A stretch of 13,079 nucleotides of DNA. Source: UMGS1002 sp045586785 (GTDB lineage Bacteria; Bacillota; Clostridia; Oscillospirales; CAG-272). The translations under genes were made by a program, and so were the position numbers. The notes beneath the pieces were generated by a model. It had not been told where the DNA came from, made no database searches, and saw nothing but the letters and a program-made list of their open reading frames with translations. Every line of letters starts with the position of its first letter. Position 1 is the first letter of the stretch. The stretch lies in NCBI GenBank assembly GCA_045586785.1, contig JAZNBA010000025.1:1-13079 (forward strand), read 5' to 3'. Positions 1-8,586 of this stretch are shown piece by piece.

Positions 1-2461
1 GGCCCAGCTCAGCAGCCATCTTAACCAGCTTGCCAACACCGTTCTGGTCCAGCTTTGCGAAGGGATCGTTCTCATAGATCTTGGTGTCGTAGTAAGCGTT
101 CAGGAACTTGCCTGCGTCGTCACGGGAGAAACCAAAGGTCATCTGAGTAAGGTCGTTAGTACCGAAGGAGAAGAACTCAGCTTCCTTAGCGATCTCGTCA
201 GCGGTGATAGCTGCACGAGGAATCTCGATCATGGTACCAACCTTGTAGTGCATGTCGGAGCCTGCAGCTGCGATCTCAGCGTCAGCGGTAGCAACAACAA
301 CGGACTTAACGTACTTAAGCTCCTTGATCTCGCCAACCAGAGGAATCATGATCTCGGGAACGATATCCCAATCGGGATGATTCTTCTTAACGTTCAGAGC
401 AGCGCGGATAACAGCCTTGGTCTGCATAACAGCGATCTCGGGGTAGGTAACAGCCAGACGGCAACCACGGTGACCCATCATGGGGTTGAACTCGTGGAGA
501 GAAGCGATGATGTTCTTAACTTCTGCAACGGTCTTGCCTGTATCCTTTGCCAGCTTCTCGATGTCAGCTTCCTCAGTGGGAACGAACTCGTGGAGCGGGG
601 GATCGAGGTAACGAATGGTTACGGGGCAGCCTTCAAGAGCCTCATAAAGAGCCTCAAAGTCACCCTGCTGCATGGGCAGGATCTTCTCAAGAGCCTTTTC
701 GCGGCCTTCAACGGTATCGGAGCAGATCATCTCACGGATAGCGGCGATACGGGAAGCCTCGAAGAACATATGCTCGGTACGGCACAGACCAATACCTTCA
801 GCGCCCAGCTCGCGAGCCTTCTTAGCGTCTGTGGGAGTATCAGCGTTGGTGCGAACCTGCAGCTTACGGAACTTATCAGCCCAACCCATGATCGTGCCGA
901 AGTTGCCGGAAATGGTAGCGTCAACGGTAGTAATGATGCCGTCGTAAATGTTACCGGTGGAACCGTCGATGGAGATGTAGTCACCCTCAACGTAGGTCTT
1001 GCCTGCGAGAGTGAACTTCTTGTTCTCCTCGTCCATAGCGATATCGCCGCAGCCGGAAACGCAGCACTTACCCATACCACGAGCAACAACTGCTGCGTGA
1101 GAGGTCATACCGCCGCGAACGGTGAGGATACCCTGAGAAGCCTTCATACCGGTGATATCTTCGGGAGAGGTCTCAAGACGAACGAGAACTACCTTCTTGC
1201 CGGCGTTGTGCCAAGCCTCAGCGTCCACAGCGGAGAAGACGATCTGACCGCAAGCAGCACCGGGAGAAGCGCCAAGACCGCGACCCATGGGCTTTGCAGC
1301 CTTGAGTGCCTTAGCGTCGAACTGGGGATGGAGCAGAGTGTCGAGGTTTCTGGGGTCGATCATAAGAACAGCCTCAGCCTCGGTCTTGTGACCCTCAGCA
1401 ACCAGATCAACAGCGATCTGAAGGGCTGCCTGAGCGGTACGCTTACCGTTACGGGTCTGGAGCATGTAAAGCTTACCGTGCTCAACGGTGAACTCCATGT
1501 CCTGCATATCATGATAGTGGTTCTCGAGGATGCCGCAAACCTTAACGAATTCAGCGTAAGCCTCGGGGAACTTCTCAGCCATCTGAGCGATAGGCATAGG
1601 TGTACGAACACCTGCAACAACGTCCTCGCCCTGTGCATTGGTAAGGAACTCACCCATCATCTTCTTCTCGCCGGTAGCGGGGTCACGGGTGAATGCAACA
1701 CCGGTGCCGCAGTCGTCACCCATGTTACCGAATGCCATTGCCTGTACGTTTACAGCGGTACCCCAAGAGTAGGGAATATCGTTGTCACGACGGTATACGT
1801 TTGCGCGGGGGTTGTCCCAGGAACGGAATACAGCCTTAACTGCACCCATGAGCTGTTCCTTAGGATCGGAGGGGAAGTCAGAACCGATCTTAGCCTTGTA
1901 TTCAGCCTTAAACTGTTCAGCCAGCTCCTTGAGGTCGTCAGCGGTCAGCTCAACGTCGAGCTTAACGCCCTTTTCCTCTTTCATCTTATCGATGAGCTCC
2001 TCGAAGTACTTCTTGCCGACTTCCATAACGACGTCGGAGTACATCTGGATAAATCTTCTGTAGCAGTCGTAAGCCCAACGAGCATTGCCGGACTTCTCAG
2101 CCATAACCTTAACAACGTCCTCATTCAGACCGAGGTTAAGAATGGTGTCCATCATGCCGGGCATGGATGCGCGAGCACCGGAACGAACGGAAACGAGAAG
2201 GGGATTCTCGAGGTCGCCGAACTTCTTGCCGGTAACAGCTTCCATCTTTACGATGTACTCGTTGATCTCAGCCTGGATCTCAGGATTGATCTGACGGCCG
2301 TCTTCGTAGTACTGTGTGCAAGCTTCGGTGCTGATGGTGAAGCCCTGAGGAACGGGAAGACCGATGTTGGTCATCTCAGCAAGGTTAGCGCCCTTACCGC
2401 CCAGAAGCTCACGCATGTTTGCGTTACCTTCGGTAAAAAGGTAGCAATACTTTTTTGCCAT
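1..2461 (-). CDS. ppdK: Pyruvate, phosphate dikinase (partial, C-terminus beyond window)
   Basis: The enzyme interconverts pyruvate, ATP and phosphate with phosphoenolpyruvate, AMP and pyrophosphate in the cytoplasm. In anaerobes it often runs glycolytically with PPi. The reading frame opens with MAKKYCYLFTEGNANMREL and gives 820 complete codons before the left edge; the family is about 870-880 residues, so roughly 55-60 residues are missing. The catalytic phosphohistidine lies in GGMTSHAAVVAR at His455, and the PEP-binding arginine in GAEGIGLCRTEHM is Arg561. Both numbers equal those I know for the Clostridium symbiosum enzyme, which fixes the start. The order is ATP-grasp domain (about 1-340), swivelling phosphohistidine domain (about 380-510), then the PEP/pyruvate TIM barrel. 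The catalytic CGICGEH cysteine segment lies outside the window. A GGAGG site (2471-2475) sits 9 bases upstream of the ATG. It is divergent from pth. A 746-codon open frame on the opposite strand is a by-product of its codon bias. Confidence 0.97.
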   Translation of the reverse strand, partial: MAKKYCYLFTEGNANMRELLGGKGANLAEMTNIGLPVPQGFTISTEACTQYYEDGRQINPEIQAEINEYIVKMEAVTGKKFGDLENPLLVSVRSGARASMPGMMDTILNLGLNEDVVKVMAEKSGNARWAYDCYRRFIQMYSDVVMEVGKKYFEELIDKMKEEKGVKLDVELTADDLKELAEQFKAEYKAKIGSDFPSDPKEQLMGAVKAVFRSWDNPRANVYRRDNDIPYSWGTAVNVQAMAFGNMGDDCGTGVAFTRDPATGEKKMMGEFLTNAQGEDVVAGVRTPMPIAQMAEKFPEAYAEFVKVCGILENHYHDMQDMEFTVEHGKLYMLQTRNGKRTAQAALQIAVDLVAEGHKTEAEAVLMIDPRNLDTLLHPQFDAKALKAAKPMGRGLGASPGAACGQIVFSAVDAEAWHNAGKKVVLVRLETSPEDITGMKASQGILTVRGGMTSHAAVVARGMGKCCVSGCGDIAMDEENKKFTLAGKTYVEGDYISIDGSTGNIYDGIITTVDATISGNFGTIMGWADKFRKLQVRTNADTPTDAKKARELGAEGIGLCRTEHMFFEASRIAAIREMICSDTVEGREKALEKILPMQQGDFEALYEALEGCPVTIRYLDPPLHEFVPTEEADIEKLAKDTGKTVAEVKNIIASLHEFNPMMGHRGCRLAVTYPEIAVMQTKAVIRAALNVKKNHPDWDIVPEIMIPLVGEIKELKYVKSVVVATADAEIAAAGSDMHYKVGTMIEIPRAAITADEIAKEAEFFSFGTNDLTQMTFGFSRDDAGKFLNAYYDTKIYENDPFAKLDQNGVGKLVKMAAELG

Positions 2462-2551
2462 GGTAAAATACCTCCGTATATTGAATAAATTATTTGACAG
2501 AATTGACAGCTTGGATAGGCTTGTCTGCCTGCTTTTCCAAACTCACCCCTT

Positions 2552-2580
2552 ATTATAGCATACTTTTTTCAAAAATTCCA
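2552..2580 (-). promoter_or_regulatory. ppdK promoter (extended -10)
   Basis: Read on the minus strand, TGCTATAAT gives a perfect -10 hexamer (2557-2552) with the TGn extension at 2560-2558. The hexamer 17 bp upstream (2580-2575, TGGAAT) is only a partial -35 match, as is usual for extended -10 promoters. The start is predicted near 2545, leaving a leader of about 83 bases before the ATG. Start-site position is inferred. Confidence 0.75.
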
Positions 2581-2629
2581 TACTTTTTGAAAATATTTGT
2601 TAAATTTTTTTCAAATTTTTCGCAATTTT
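2564..2629. promoter_or_regulatory. Phased A-tracts upstream of ppdK promoter (predicted bent DNA)
   Basis: On the minus strand, runs of A (or AATTTTT) fall at 2629-2626, 2620-2616, 2611-2605, 2598-2596, 2588-2584, 2577-2571 and 2569-2564. Their centres are mostly 10-11 bp apart over about six helical turns. A-tracts repeated in phase with the helix cause intrinsic curvature, and A-rich DNA upstream of -35 can act as an UP element. The tracts are seen directly; bending and activation are inferred. Confidence 0.55.
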
Positions 2630-2756
2630 CGGAAAATAAGTGTATTCTACTGTATAAAATGGGAAAAATGGGGTGAAGCACGGTGATTTTGGCACTTTCT
2701 GTTGGACAAAAAATCTTTTTTCATTGCTCTGTAAGCATAATTTCGCCCCTTTTGTG

Positions 2757-2785
2757 TTGACAATCCGTACGCTATGTTATATAAT
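2757..2785 (+). promoter_or_regulatory. pth-mfd operon promoter (perfect sigma-A consensus)
   Basis: TTGACA at 2757-2762 and TATAAT at 2780-2785 are separated by exactly 17 bp, a full match to the housekeeping consensus. Transcription should begin near 2792, giving a leader of about 78 bases before pth. The remainder of the 2462-2870 intergenic region holds the divergent ppdK promoter and A/T tracts; I see no RNA gene in it. Confidence 0.85.
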
Positions 2786-2809
2786 ATAAGGTAATAAAAC
2801 GCAAAAAAT

Positions 2810-2831
2810 GCCGCGGGCGACAGCCGGCGGC
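2810..2831 (+). other. GC-rich hairpin in the pth leader
   Basis: Two 9-base arms, GCCGCGGGC (2810-2818) and GCCGGCGGC (2823-2831), can pair with one mismatch around a GACA loop. The hairpin lies about 18 bases after the predicted start and about 30 bases before the pth ribosome binding site. No T-run follows, so it is not a terminator. A 5'-end stabilising role is possible but unproven. Confidence 0.5.
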
Positions 2832-2870
2832 TTAGAGTTGTTATATAAGGCAATCCAAAACGGAGGATTT

Positions 2871-3524
2871 ATGGCAAATATTTTTGATCTCTTCAAGTCG
2901 ATTGAGAAGACCGAGCCGCAAGGCGCACCCGAATATCTTATAGTAGGCCTTGGCAATCCCGGTTCCGAGTACGCGCATACGCGCCACAACGCCGGCTTTT
3001 TGACTATGGATTATCTGGCGCAGAAAATGAACGTTAAAGTTGACCGCGCCAAGTTCCGCGCCCTTTACGGAATGGGCGAGCTGGGCGGCAAGAAGGTCAT
3101 ACTTATGAAGCCGCAGACGTATATGAACTCCTCAGGCGAGGCGGTGCGTCAGTGTGCGGATTTTTATAAGATCGAACCGCAAAATATCATAGTCATATCT
3201 GACGATGTAAATCTTGCAGTCGGTCGAATGAGACTGCGCAAATCGGGAAGCGACGGCGGTCAGAACGGACTCAAGAGCATTATTTATCAGCTGCAGTCCG
3301 ACGCTTTTCCCCGCATACGCATAGGTGTGGGACAAAAGCCCAATCCCGAATACGACCTTGCCGATTGGGTGCTGAGCAAGTTTCCCGAGGCAGATCAAAA
3401 GGTATTGTTTGAAGAATTTGATATAGTTTACCGCACGCTTGAGCTGATAGTCAAGGGCGGCTTTGACGCCGCTGTCAGCCTTTGCAACACAGGACTCAAG
3501 GGTGCGAAGGGAGAAAAAGCGTGA
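2871..3524 (+). CDS. pth: Peptidyl-tRNA hydrolase
   Basis: It cleaves peptidyl-tRNA released from stalled ribosomes, recycling tRNA in the cytoplasm. The 217-residue protein carries LIVGLGNPG (23-31), RHNAGF with the presumed catalytic His39, the TYMNSSG segment (84-90), DD at 111-112 and GGQNGLKS (129-136). These match the active-site and tRNA-binding blocks of the Pth family; the usual GGHNG reads GGQNG here. The core is preceded by about 20 extra residues (MANIFDLFKSIEKTEPQGAP), where many homologues begin directly at the first strand. The ATG at 2871 is chosen because a GGAGG site (2862-2866) lies just upstream, although the 4-base spacing is short. An in-frame ATG at 2808 has no ribosome binding site and lies within a few bases of the predicted transcript start. 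It is first in the operon, and its TGA overlaps the mfd GTG. Confidence 0.95.
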   Translation: MANIFDLFKSIEKTEPQGAPEYLIVGLGNPGSEYAHTRHNAGFLTMDYLAQKMNVKVDRAKFRALYGMGELGGKKVILMKPQTYMNSSGEAVRQCADFYKIEPQNIIVISDDVNLAVGRMRLRKSGSDGGQNGLKSIIYQLQSDAFPRIRIGVGQKPNPEYDLADWVLSKFPEADQKVLFEEFDIVYRTLELIVKGGFDAAVSLCNTGLKGAKGEKA

Positions 3525-6500
3525 AGAGTATTCTCACAGACTGCATACGCGCCGACAGCGAGTACCGTCATCTTCTTGACACGCTGACCCGTCAGCGCTC
3601 GGCAAAGCAACCCCTTCCTGTTATCGCCGCAGGACTTTGCGACGGCGCGACTGATGCGCTGACGGTGTCGCTGCTCACCGACGTTTCGGGGCGGGGCTGG
3701 GGATGCGCGCTTATAGTGTGCGCCGAGGAAAAGGAGTGCGTGCGCACGGTTTCCATGCTAAAGGACTTTGGTCGCTCTGCGGTATATTTTCCCGCCCGCG
3801 ATCTGACACTTTATAACGTAACCGCCTCTCATGAATTTGAGTATGAGAGGCTTATGGTGTTGTCGGGAATTCTTGTGGGCGCGTATGACGCAGTAGTTAC
3901 CACGCCCGATGCTGCGCTGGGATATACCATTCCGCCCGCCCGCCTCAAGCAGGAAATGATCAATCTTTACGCCGATGATATTATCGATGTGGACGGAATT
4001 TGCAATCGCCTTGCGGCGGCAGGCTTTGCGCGAGTGGAGCTTACCGAGGGCGCGGGTCAGTTCGCGCGACGCGGCGGCATTATTGATATTTACCCGCCGT
4101 ATGCGGTCTACGATATGGGAGATTGCGAAAAGGTGGGCTCGTATCCCGTGCGAATCGAGCTTTTTGGTGACGAGATCGACCGAATGGGTATTTTCGATCC
4201 CGAAACACAGCGCTTTACCGAGGGTATTGCCGGTGTGCGTATGACGCCTGCCCGCGAGGTGCTGATGGACGGCGAAACAAAAGAAGCGGTACGCCGAGCC
4301 ATTTCGGTGCAGACCAAAAAGGTCAACGACGACCGCGCCCGTGACGAGCTGAAAAGCGAGCTTGCGACACTTGAAAACAGCGCGGATATAGGTTTTCTTG
4401 ACAAATATATTTCGCTGATATACCCCGAAAAGACGGCGCTTATTGATTATTTCAAGCCGCTGTCTCCGCTCCTTATTCGCGGAACGCAAGCGGTGGCAGA
4501 CCGCCTGAAGTCCTCCGAATGGATGGCGAATCAGACCGTGACAGAGCTTGTGGAGGCGGGGACCGTAGCAGGAAAATATGCCGAGTATTCAAAGCCCGCC
4601 GCCGAGCTTGACCGCTTTGCCGACAGCGCGCTGACATTGCATCTTGATTCGCTGTCACACGGCATGAGCGGCAAGAAGATAGGCGGACTTTTCGGCTTCC
4701 GTACAAAGCACACCGTGTCCTATGCGGGAAATTTCGGATTGCTTTGCGACGACCTTGACACGTATCTGCGCGGTGATTACCGCGTTCTGCTGGCGGTTGA
4801 GAACGAAACAGCGGCAAAGAGCATGTATGAGCTGTTGTCCGATAAGGGAATGCGTGTTTATATGGGTGTTGACAAGGGCGACTTTACTGTCAGCACACTG
4901 CCGAAAGCCAGCATACTTATACGCGTTGACCCGGGACTGCGCGGCTACGAGCTGGTAGTCCCCAAGATCGCCGTGCTGACCACACGTCCCGAGAGCCGCG
5001 GCGCGTCGGCGGGCGGCACAAAAATGAAGAAAAAATCGCGCCGCCGCTCGGGAACCGAGGCAATAATGTCGTATAACGAGCTGAACGTGGGCGATCTCGT
5101 GGTCCATGAGACCTACGGTATCGGTCAGTATCTGGGTATTGAAAATCTGACGACCCAGGGTGTCAGCCGCGACTACATCAAAATAAAATACGCGGGCAGC
5201 GACAGACTGTTCTTGCCCGTTGAAAAAATGGATATGGTGTCCCGCTATATCGGCGCTAACGCCGAGGATGGCAAGGTAAAGCTGTCGCATTTCGGCGGTG
5301 CCGAGTGGGGCAGGGCAAAGTCCAAGGCAAAGGCCGCCGTTGCGGACATCGCCAAGGATCTTATCAAGCTCTATGCCGAGCGCATGAAGCGTCCAGGATT
5401 TGCTTTTCCCGCCGACGACGACTTCCAGCGCGACTTTGAAGCATCCTTCGAATATAACGAGACCGCGGGTCAGTTGGATGCTATTGACGACATCAAGGCG
5501 GATATGACCCGCGCCGTGCCTATGGACAGACTGCTTTGTGGCGATGTTGGCTACGGTAAGACCGAGGTGGCCTTCCGCGCCGCTTATAAAGCGGTGCTGG
5601 GGGGCAAGCAGGTAGCAATACTTGTGCCCACCACTATTCTGGCGCTTCAGCATTACCAGACGGCGATGAGCCGTATGCGCGGATTTCCCGTGACCATCGA
5701 TATGGTTTCCCGCTTTCGCACCCCCAAGCAGCAGGCGGCGACCATACGCGCTGTGGGACGTGGCGAGGTTGATATTATAATCGGAACCCACCGCCTGCTC
5801 TCAAAGGACGTGGAGTTTAAAAATCTTGGCTTGCTGATCATTGACGAGGAGCAGCGCTTCGGCGTTGCTCAAAAGGAAAAAATAAAGCAGCTTTGCGGCA
5901 ATATCGACGTGCTGTCGCTGTCCGCGACACCAATACCGCGTACTCTCAACATGGCAATGGGCGGTATACGTGACATTTCGGTGCTTGACGAAGCACCGGG
6001 TGACCGTCTGCCTATACAGACCTACGTGCTGGAGCACGACGAGCTTATTATCGTTGAGGCGATACGGCGAGAGATGCGCCGCGGCGGTCAGGTGTTTTAT
6101 CTGCACAACGTAGTGGACGACATTGATCTTGTGGCGGGCAGATTGCGTCAAGCACTTCCCGACGCGCATATTGTTACGGCACACGGTAAAATGGATCACG
6201 AGCAGCTGGAGGATATCTGGCAAAAGATGCTGATGGGTGAGATAGATATTCTGGTCTGCACCACTATTATCGAGACGGGTGTTGACGTTCCCAACGCCAA
6301 CACGCTTATCGTCGATAACGCTCACCGTCTGGGACTTTCTCAGCTTCATCAGATACGCGGACGTGTGGGCCGTTCCTCCCGCCGCGCTTACGCCTACTTT
6401 ACCTATCCCCAGGGACGTGCCCTGACCGAGATCGCCGAAAAGCGGCTTGAAGCCGTCCGAGAATATGCCGAATTCGGCGCGGGCTTCCGTATTGCGCTCC

Positions 6501-7081
6501 GCGACCTCGAACTGCGCGGCGCAGGCAATCTGCTGGGCGCACAGCAGCACGGTCACCTTGACGCGGTAGGATATGACTTATATATCAAAATGCTCAACGA
6601 GGCGGTCCTGGAGGAGCGAGGCGAGACGATAAAGCCCAAGGCAGAGTGTACTATGACGCTGAATGTCAGCGCGTTTATACCCGGCAGCTTTGTTCCCAGC
6701 GCCGCACAGCGTATGTCGCTTTATAAGCGCATCGCAAACATTCGCAACGAGGACGACCGCGAGGATATTACCGACGAGCTTATCGACCGCTACGGCGACC
6801 TGCCCGCCCCTGTGTCAAACCTGCTTTATATCGCGCTGATACGCGCGCACGGAATTGAGTGCGGCTTTGACAAGATAGTCGAGGAGGGTAACAGCCTGCG
6901 GCTGTATTCCGAGGAGATAGATACCGATGTCTGGATGGTAATGGCAAACGAATACCGTGGCTCGCTCAAGCTGCTTGCCGCTCCAAGTGAGCATATTATG
7001 GTCAAAATGCCGTCAGGCTGTAACACCTGCGATTTTCTGTATACGCTGCTGAAAAAATATCTTGAAATAAAAAACGCTTAA
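3521..7081 (+). CDS. mfd: Transcription-repair coupling factor Mfd
   Basis: Mfd is a DNA translocase that displaces RNA polymerase stalled at lesions and recruits UvrA for nucleotide excision repair. The 1186-residue product has the normal length and order. A UvrB-like N-terminal module contains GAGQFARRGGIIDIYPP. A basic linker (KMKKKSRRR) leads into the RNA-polymerase-interacting domain (about 517-600, VHETYGIGQYLGI). The SF2 translocase has Walker A GDVGYGKT (674-681), DEEQ (775-778) and motif VI QIRGRVGRS from Gln944. A C-terminal TRCF domain follows. Start choice: the GTG at 3521 has AAGGGAG (3507-3513) with 7-base spacing and overlaps the pth stop (GTGA), so translational coupling is likely; the frame is open further upstream to a TTG at 3482 that lacks such a site. 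It shares the pth promoter. Confidence 0.97.
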   Translation: MKSILTDCIRADSEYRHLLDTLTRQRSAKQPLPVIAAGLCDGATDALTVSLLTDVSGRGWGCALIVCAEEKECVRTVSMLKDFGRSAVYFPARDLTLYNVTASHEFEYERLMVLSGILVGAYDAVVTTPDAALGYTIPPARLKQEMINLYADDIIDVDGICNRLAAAGFARVELTEGAGQFARRGGIIDIYPPYAVYDMGDCEKVGSYPVRIELFGDEIDRMGIFDPETQRFTEGIAGVRMTPAREVLMDGETKEAVRRAISVQTKKVNDDRARDELKSELATLENSADIGFLDKYISLIYPEKTALIDYFKPLSPLLIRGTQAVADRLKSSEWMANQTVTELVEAGTVAGKYAEYSKPAAELDRFADSALTLHLDSLSHGMSGKKIGGLFGFRTKHTVSYAGNFGLLCDDLDTYLRGDYRVLLAVENETAAKSMYELLSDKGMRVYMGVDKGDFTVSTLPKASILIRVDPGLRGYELVVPKIAVLTTRPESRGASAGGTKMKKKSRRRSGTEAIMSYNELNVGDLVVHETYGIGQYLGIENLTTQGVSRDYIKIKYAGSDRLFLPVEKMDMVSRYIGANAEDGKVKLSHFGGAEWGRAKSKAKAAVADIAKDLIKLYAERMKRPGFAFPADDDFQRDFEASFEYNETAGQLDAIDDIKADMTRAVPMDRLLCGDVGYGKTEVAFRAAYKAVLGGKQVAILVPTTILALQHYQTAMSRMRGFPVTIDMVSRFRTPKQQAATIRAVGRGEVDIIIGTHRLLSKDVEFKNLGLLIIDEEQRFGVAQKEKIKQLCGNIDVLSLSATPIPRTLNMAMGGIRDISVLDEAPGDRLPIQTYVLEHDELIIVEAIRREMRRGGQVFYLHNVVDDIDLVAGRLRQALPDAHIVTAHGKMDHEQLEDIWQKMLMGEIDILVCTTIIETGVDVPNANTLIVDNAHRLGLSQLHQIRGRVGRSSRRAYAYFTYPQGRALTEIAEKRLEAVREYAEFGAGFRIALRDLELRGAGNLLGAQQHGHLDAVGYDLYIKMLNEAVLEERGETIKPKAECTMTLNVSAFIPGSFVPSAAQRMSLYKRIANIRNEDDREDITDELIDRYGDLPAPVSNLLYIALIRAHGIECGFDKIVEEGNSLRLYSEEIDTDVWMVMANEYRGSLKLLAAPSEHIMVKMPSGCNTCDFLYTLLKKYLEIKNA

Positions 7082-7084
7082 GTA

Positions 7085-7113
7085 TAGACAAAACGCAAAA
7101 AAAGGTGTATAAT
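7085..7113 (+). promoter_or_regulatory. Promoter of the foldase lipoprotein gene
   Basis: TAGACA (7085-7090) and TATAAT (7108-7113) are 17 bp apart, beginning just after the mfd stop codon. The predicted start is near 7120, leaving a leader of about 25 bases. Read-through from mfd is also likely because no terminator is visible between the genes. Confidence 0.7.
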
Positions 7114-7144
7114 GTAGAAAGTTATATACGAAATGGGGTTTAAA

Positions 7145-8476
7145 ATGAAAAAAAGGCTCATACGCCTGGGAGCATTGATGCTGGCATTGCTGACACTTAT
7201 AATGTCCGCGGTATCCTGCTCGTCGGGCAAAGCCGTTATGTCGCTGGGCAAGCAAAAGATCTCGTCAAATCTTTACGAGCTTTATCTGTCGCGGCAGAAG
7301 GGCACGCTTTGCACCACCTATTACTACGGCGCAAAGGCAAAATATGACGAATTTTGGGAAACGACCATCGACACCGACGGTACAACATACAACGATTACT
7401 GGACCTCTTACATGATACAGTGCATAAAGGTATACCTTGCCGCGCTTTATATGTTTGAGGAGGAAGAAGACCTGATACTGCCTCAGTCCTATCTCGATCA
7501 GATCGAGGAAGAGCTTTACGAGCTTGTCATAGGTGACGGCGACGGCTCAAAGACTGCGCTTAACGCAATACTCGCCGATTACGGTGTCAATTACAATATG
7601 CTCAAGGAAGCATATATTCTTGACGCCAAGGTGGAATATCTGCAGAAGCATCTTTACGGCGAAAATCTGTCCAAAGTTTCAGAGGAGCTTAAGGAGCAGT
7701 ATTATCAGGATAATTACGTGCGCTTCAAGCAGGTATTTATCGCAAGTTATAAGTACGTTTACGAAACCGACTCGGACGGCACGGTGATATACTACGAGCC
7801 AGCCGCAGACGGCTCGGGAGCTGACGGTCAGCCCATCTATGATAAGGAAAACGGAGAGCGCAAGTTTGACGACAGCGGCAAGGCACTGAAGGATAAGTTC
7901 GGCAATGTTATTTACTATAACGCCGATGGCACTATTGCGTATGACTCCAAGAACGGTATCCCCGCTTACACATACGATGCGGAGGGTAACTTCAAGACCG
8001 AGAGCCATACAAAAGAAGAGCTCCGGAAGCGCAAAACTCAGGCAGAGGACATGGCTGAGTTCACCACACCCGGCGACACTGACACCTTCGAGAATTACAT
8101 CGAAATGTACAGTGAGGACGGCGACGGTCAGTCTAACTTCCCCGACGGTTATTACTTTTCCGTCAACGCTCAGTATGCGTATAAGTATATAGTTGATATT
8201 ATCGAGCAGCTGGGTCAGATGCAGGTGGGCGATATCCGCGTGGTCGAGTCCGAATACGGCTACCACGTTATTATGAAATACGAGCTTGATGAGGGCGCGT
8301 ACGCTGATTCCGATAAGGACGTATGGTTTGAAAGCGAAAACACCAGCTTTACCTCGGACGTTACTCAGTGGCTGTTCGAGGAGCGTTGCAAAAAATATCT
8401 TGATCGAGTCGAGGTAAATTACGACGCTATGGGCGAGGTCGATATGAAGACCGTAAATCCCAATTACTACTATTAA
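7145..8476 (+). CDS. Parvulin-like (PrsA/SurA-type) foldase lipoprotein
   Basis: Likely an extracytoplasmic folding helper anchored in the outer leaflet of the membrane. The 443-residue protein starts with a basic n-region, a hydrophobic stretch (about 8-20) and a lipobox-like AVSC with Cys25. A mainly helical SurA-N-like part follows (about 30-190). A parvulin-like domain is recognisable from RFKQVFIA (193-200) and from about 285-382, ending in VGDIRVVESEYGYHVIMKYE, which resembles the GevS...yGyHii terminal signature. About 80 residues rich in Y, D and G (206-285) interrupt it. The first-strand histidine of active parvulins appears replaced by Gln196, so isomerase activity is doubtful. The ATG at 7145 is preferred over 7133 because the only GGGG (7135-7138) lies 6 bases before it; an ATG at 7133 would have no binding site. 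Codon use resembles pth/mfd. Family assignment is from motifs only. Confidence 0.75.
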   Translation: MKKRLIRLGALMLALLTLIMSAVSCSSGKAVMSLGKQKISSNLYELYLSRQKGTLCTTYYYGAKAKYDEFWETTIDTDGTTYNDYWTSYMIQCIKVYLAALYMFEEEEDLILPQSYLDQIEEELYELVIGDGDGSKTALNAILADYGVNYNMLKEAYILDAKVEYLQKHLYGENLSKVSEELKEQYYQDNYVRFKQVFIASYKYVYETDSDGTVIYYEPAADGSGADGQPIYDKENGERKFDDSGKALKDKFGNVIYYNADGTIAYDSKNGIPAYTYDAEGNFKTESHTKEELRKRKTQAEDMAEFTTPGDTDTFENYIEMYSEDGDGQSNFPDGYYFSVNAQYAYKYIVDIIEQLGQMQVGDIRVVESEYGYHVIMKYELDEGAYADSDKDVWFESENTSFTSDVTQWLFEERCKKYLDRVEVNYDAMGEVDMKTVNPNYYY

Positions 8477-8488
8477 AATTAAATATTA

Positions 8489-8586
8489 AAGGGGTGCTGA
8501 CATCGTCATGTGACGGTTCGGCTGAGACGGAGCGCGGCTCCGAACCCTATGAACCTGATACGGGTAATACCGGCGTAGGGAGAAGC
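8489..8586 (+). promoter_or_regulatory. TPP (thiamine pyrophosphate) riboswitch aptamer
   Basis: The conserved blocks occur in order: GGGGTGC (8491-8497), a hairpin CGTCA-TG-TGACG, GGCTGAGA from 8520, an extra CGGAG/CTCCG stem (8528-8542), ACCC, GAACCTGATACGGGTAATA (8551-8569) and CCGGCGTAGGGA. This is the standard thi-box. Binding of TPP should shut off the downstream thiamine transporter. No convincing promoter lies immediately upstream and no terminator separates it from the foldase gene, so the transcript may come in part from that gene. Confidence 0.96.

Noticed and set aside
248..2488. 746-codon open frame on the plus strand across ppdK
   Set aside because: It is the antisense of ppdK, whose minus-strand frame gives a textbook PPDK with His455 and Arg561. 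The product has no recognisable motif and there is no ribosome binding site; it reflects codon bias of a highly expressed gene.
2494..2676. 60-codon plus-strand open frame in the ppdK-pth intergenic region
   Set aside because: It overlaps the ppdK promoter and A-tracts, lacks a binding site, and encodes phenylalanine- and lysine-rich low-complexity sequence.
2808..2870. Upstream in-frame ATG start for pth (238 aa)
   Set aside because: It has no ribosome binding site and sits at the leader hairpin very near the predicted transcript start; the ATG at 2871 has GGAGG.
4655..5791. 378-codon minus-strand open frame inside mfd
   Set aside because: It is antisense to conserved Mfd domains, with low-complexity composition and no family motif; likewise the 243-codon (3758-4489) and 251-codon (5801-6556) frames.
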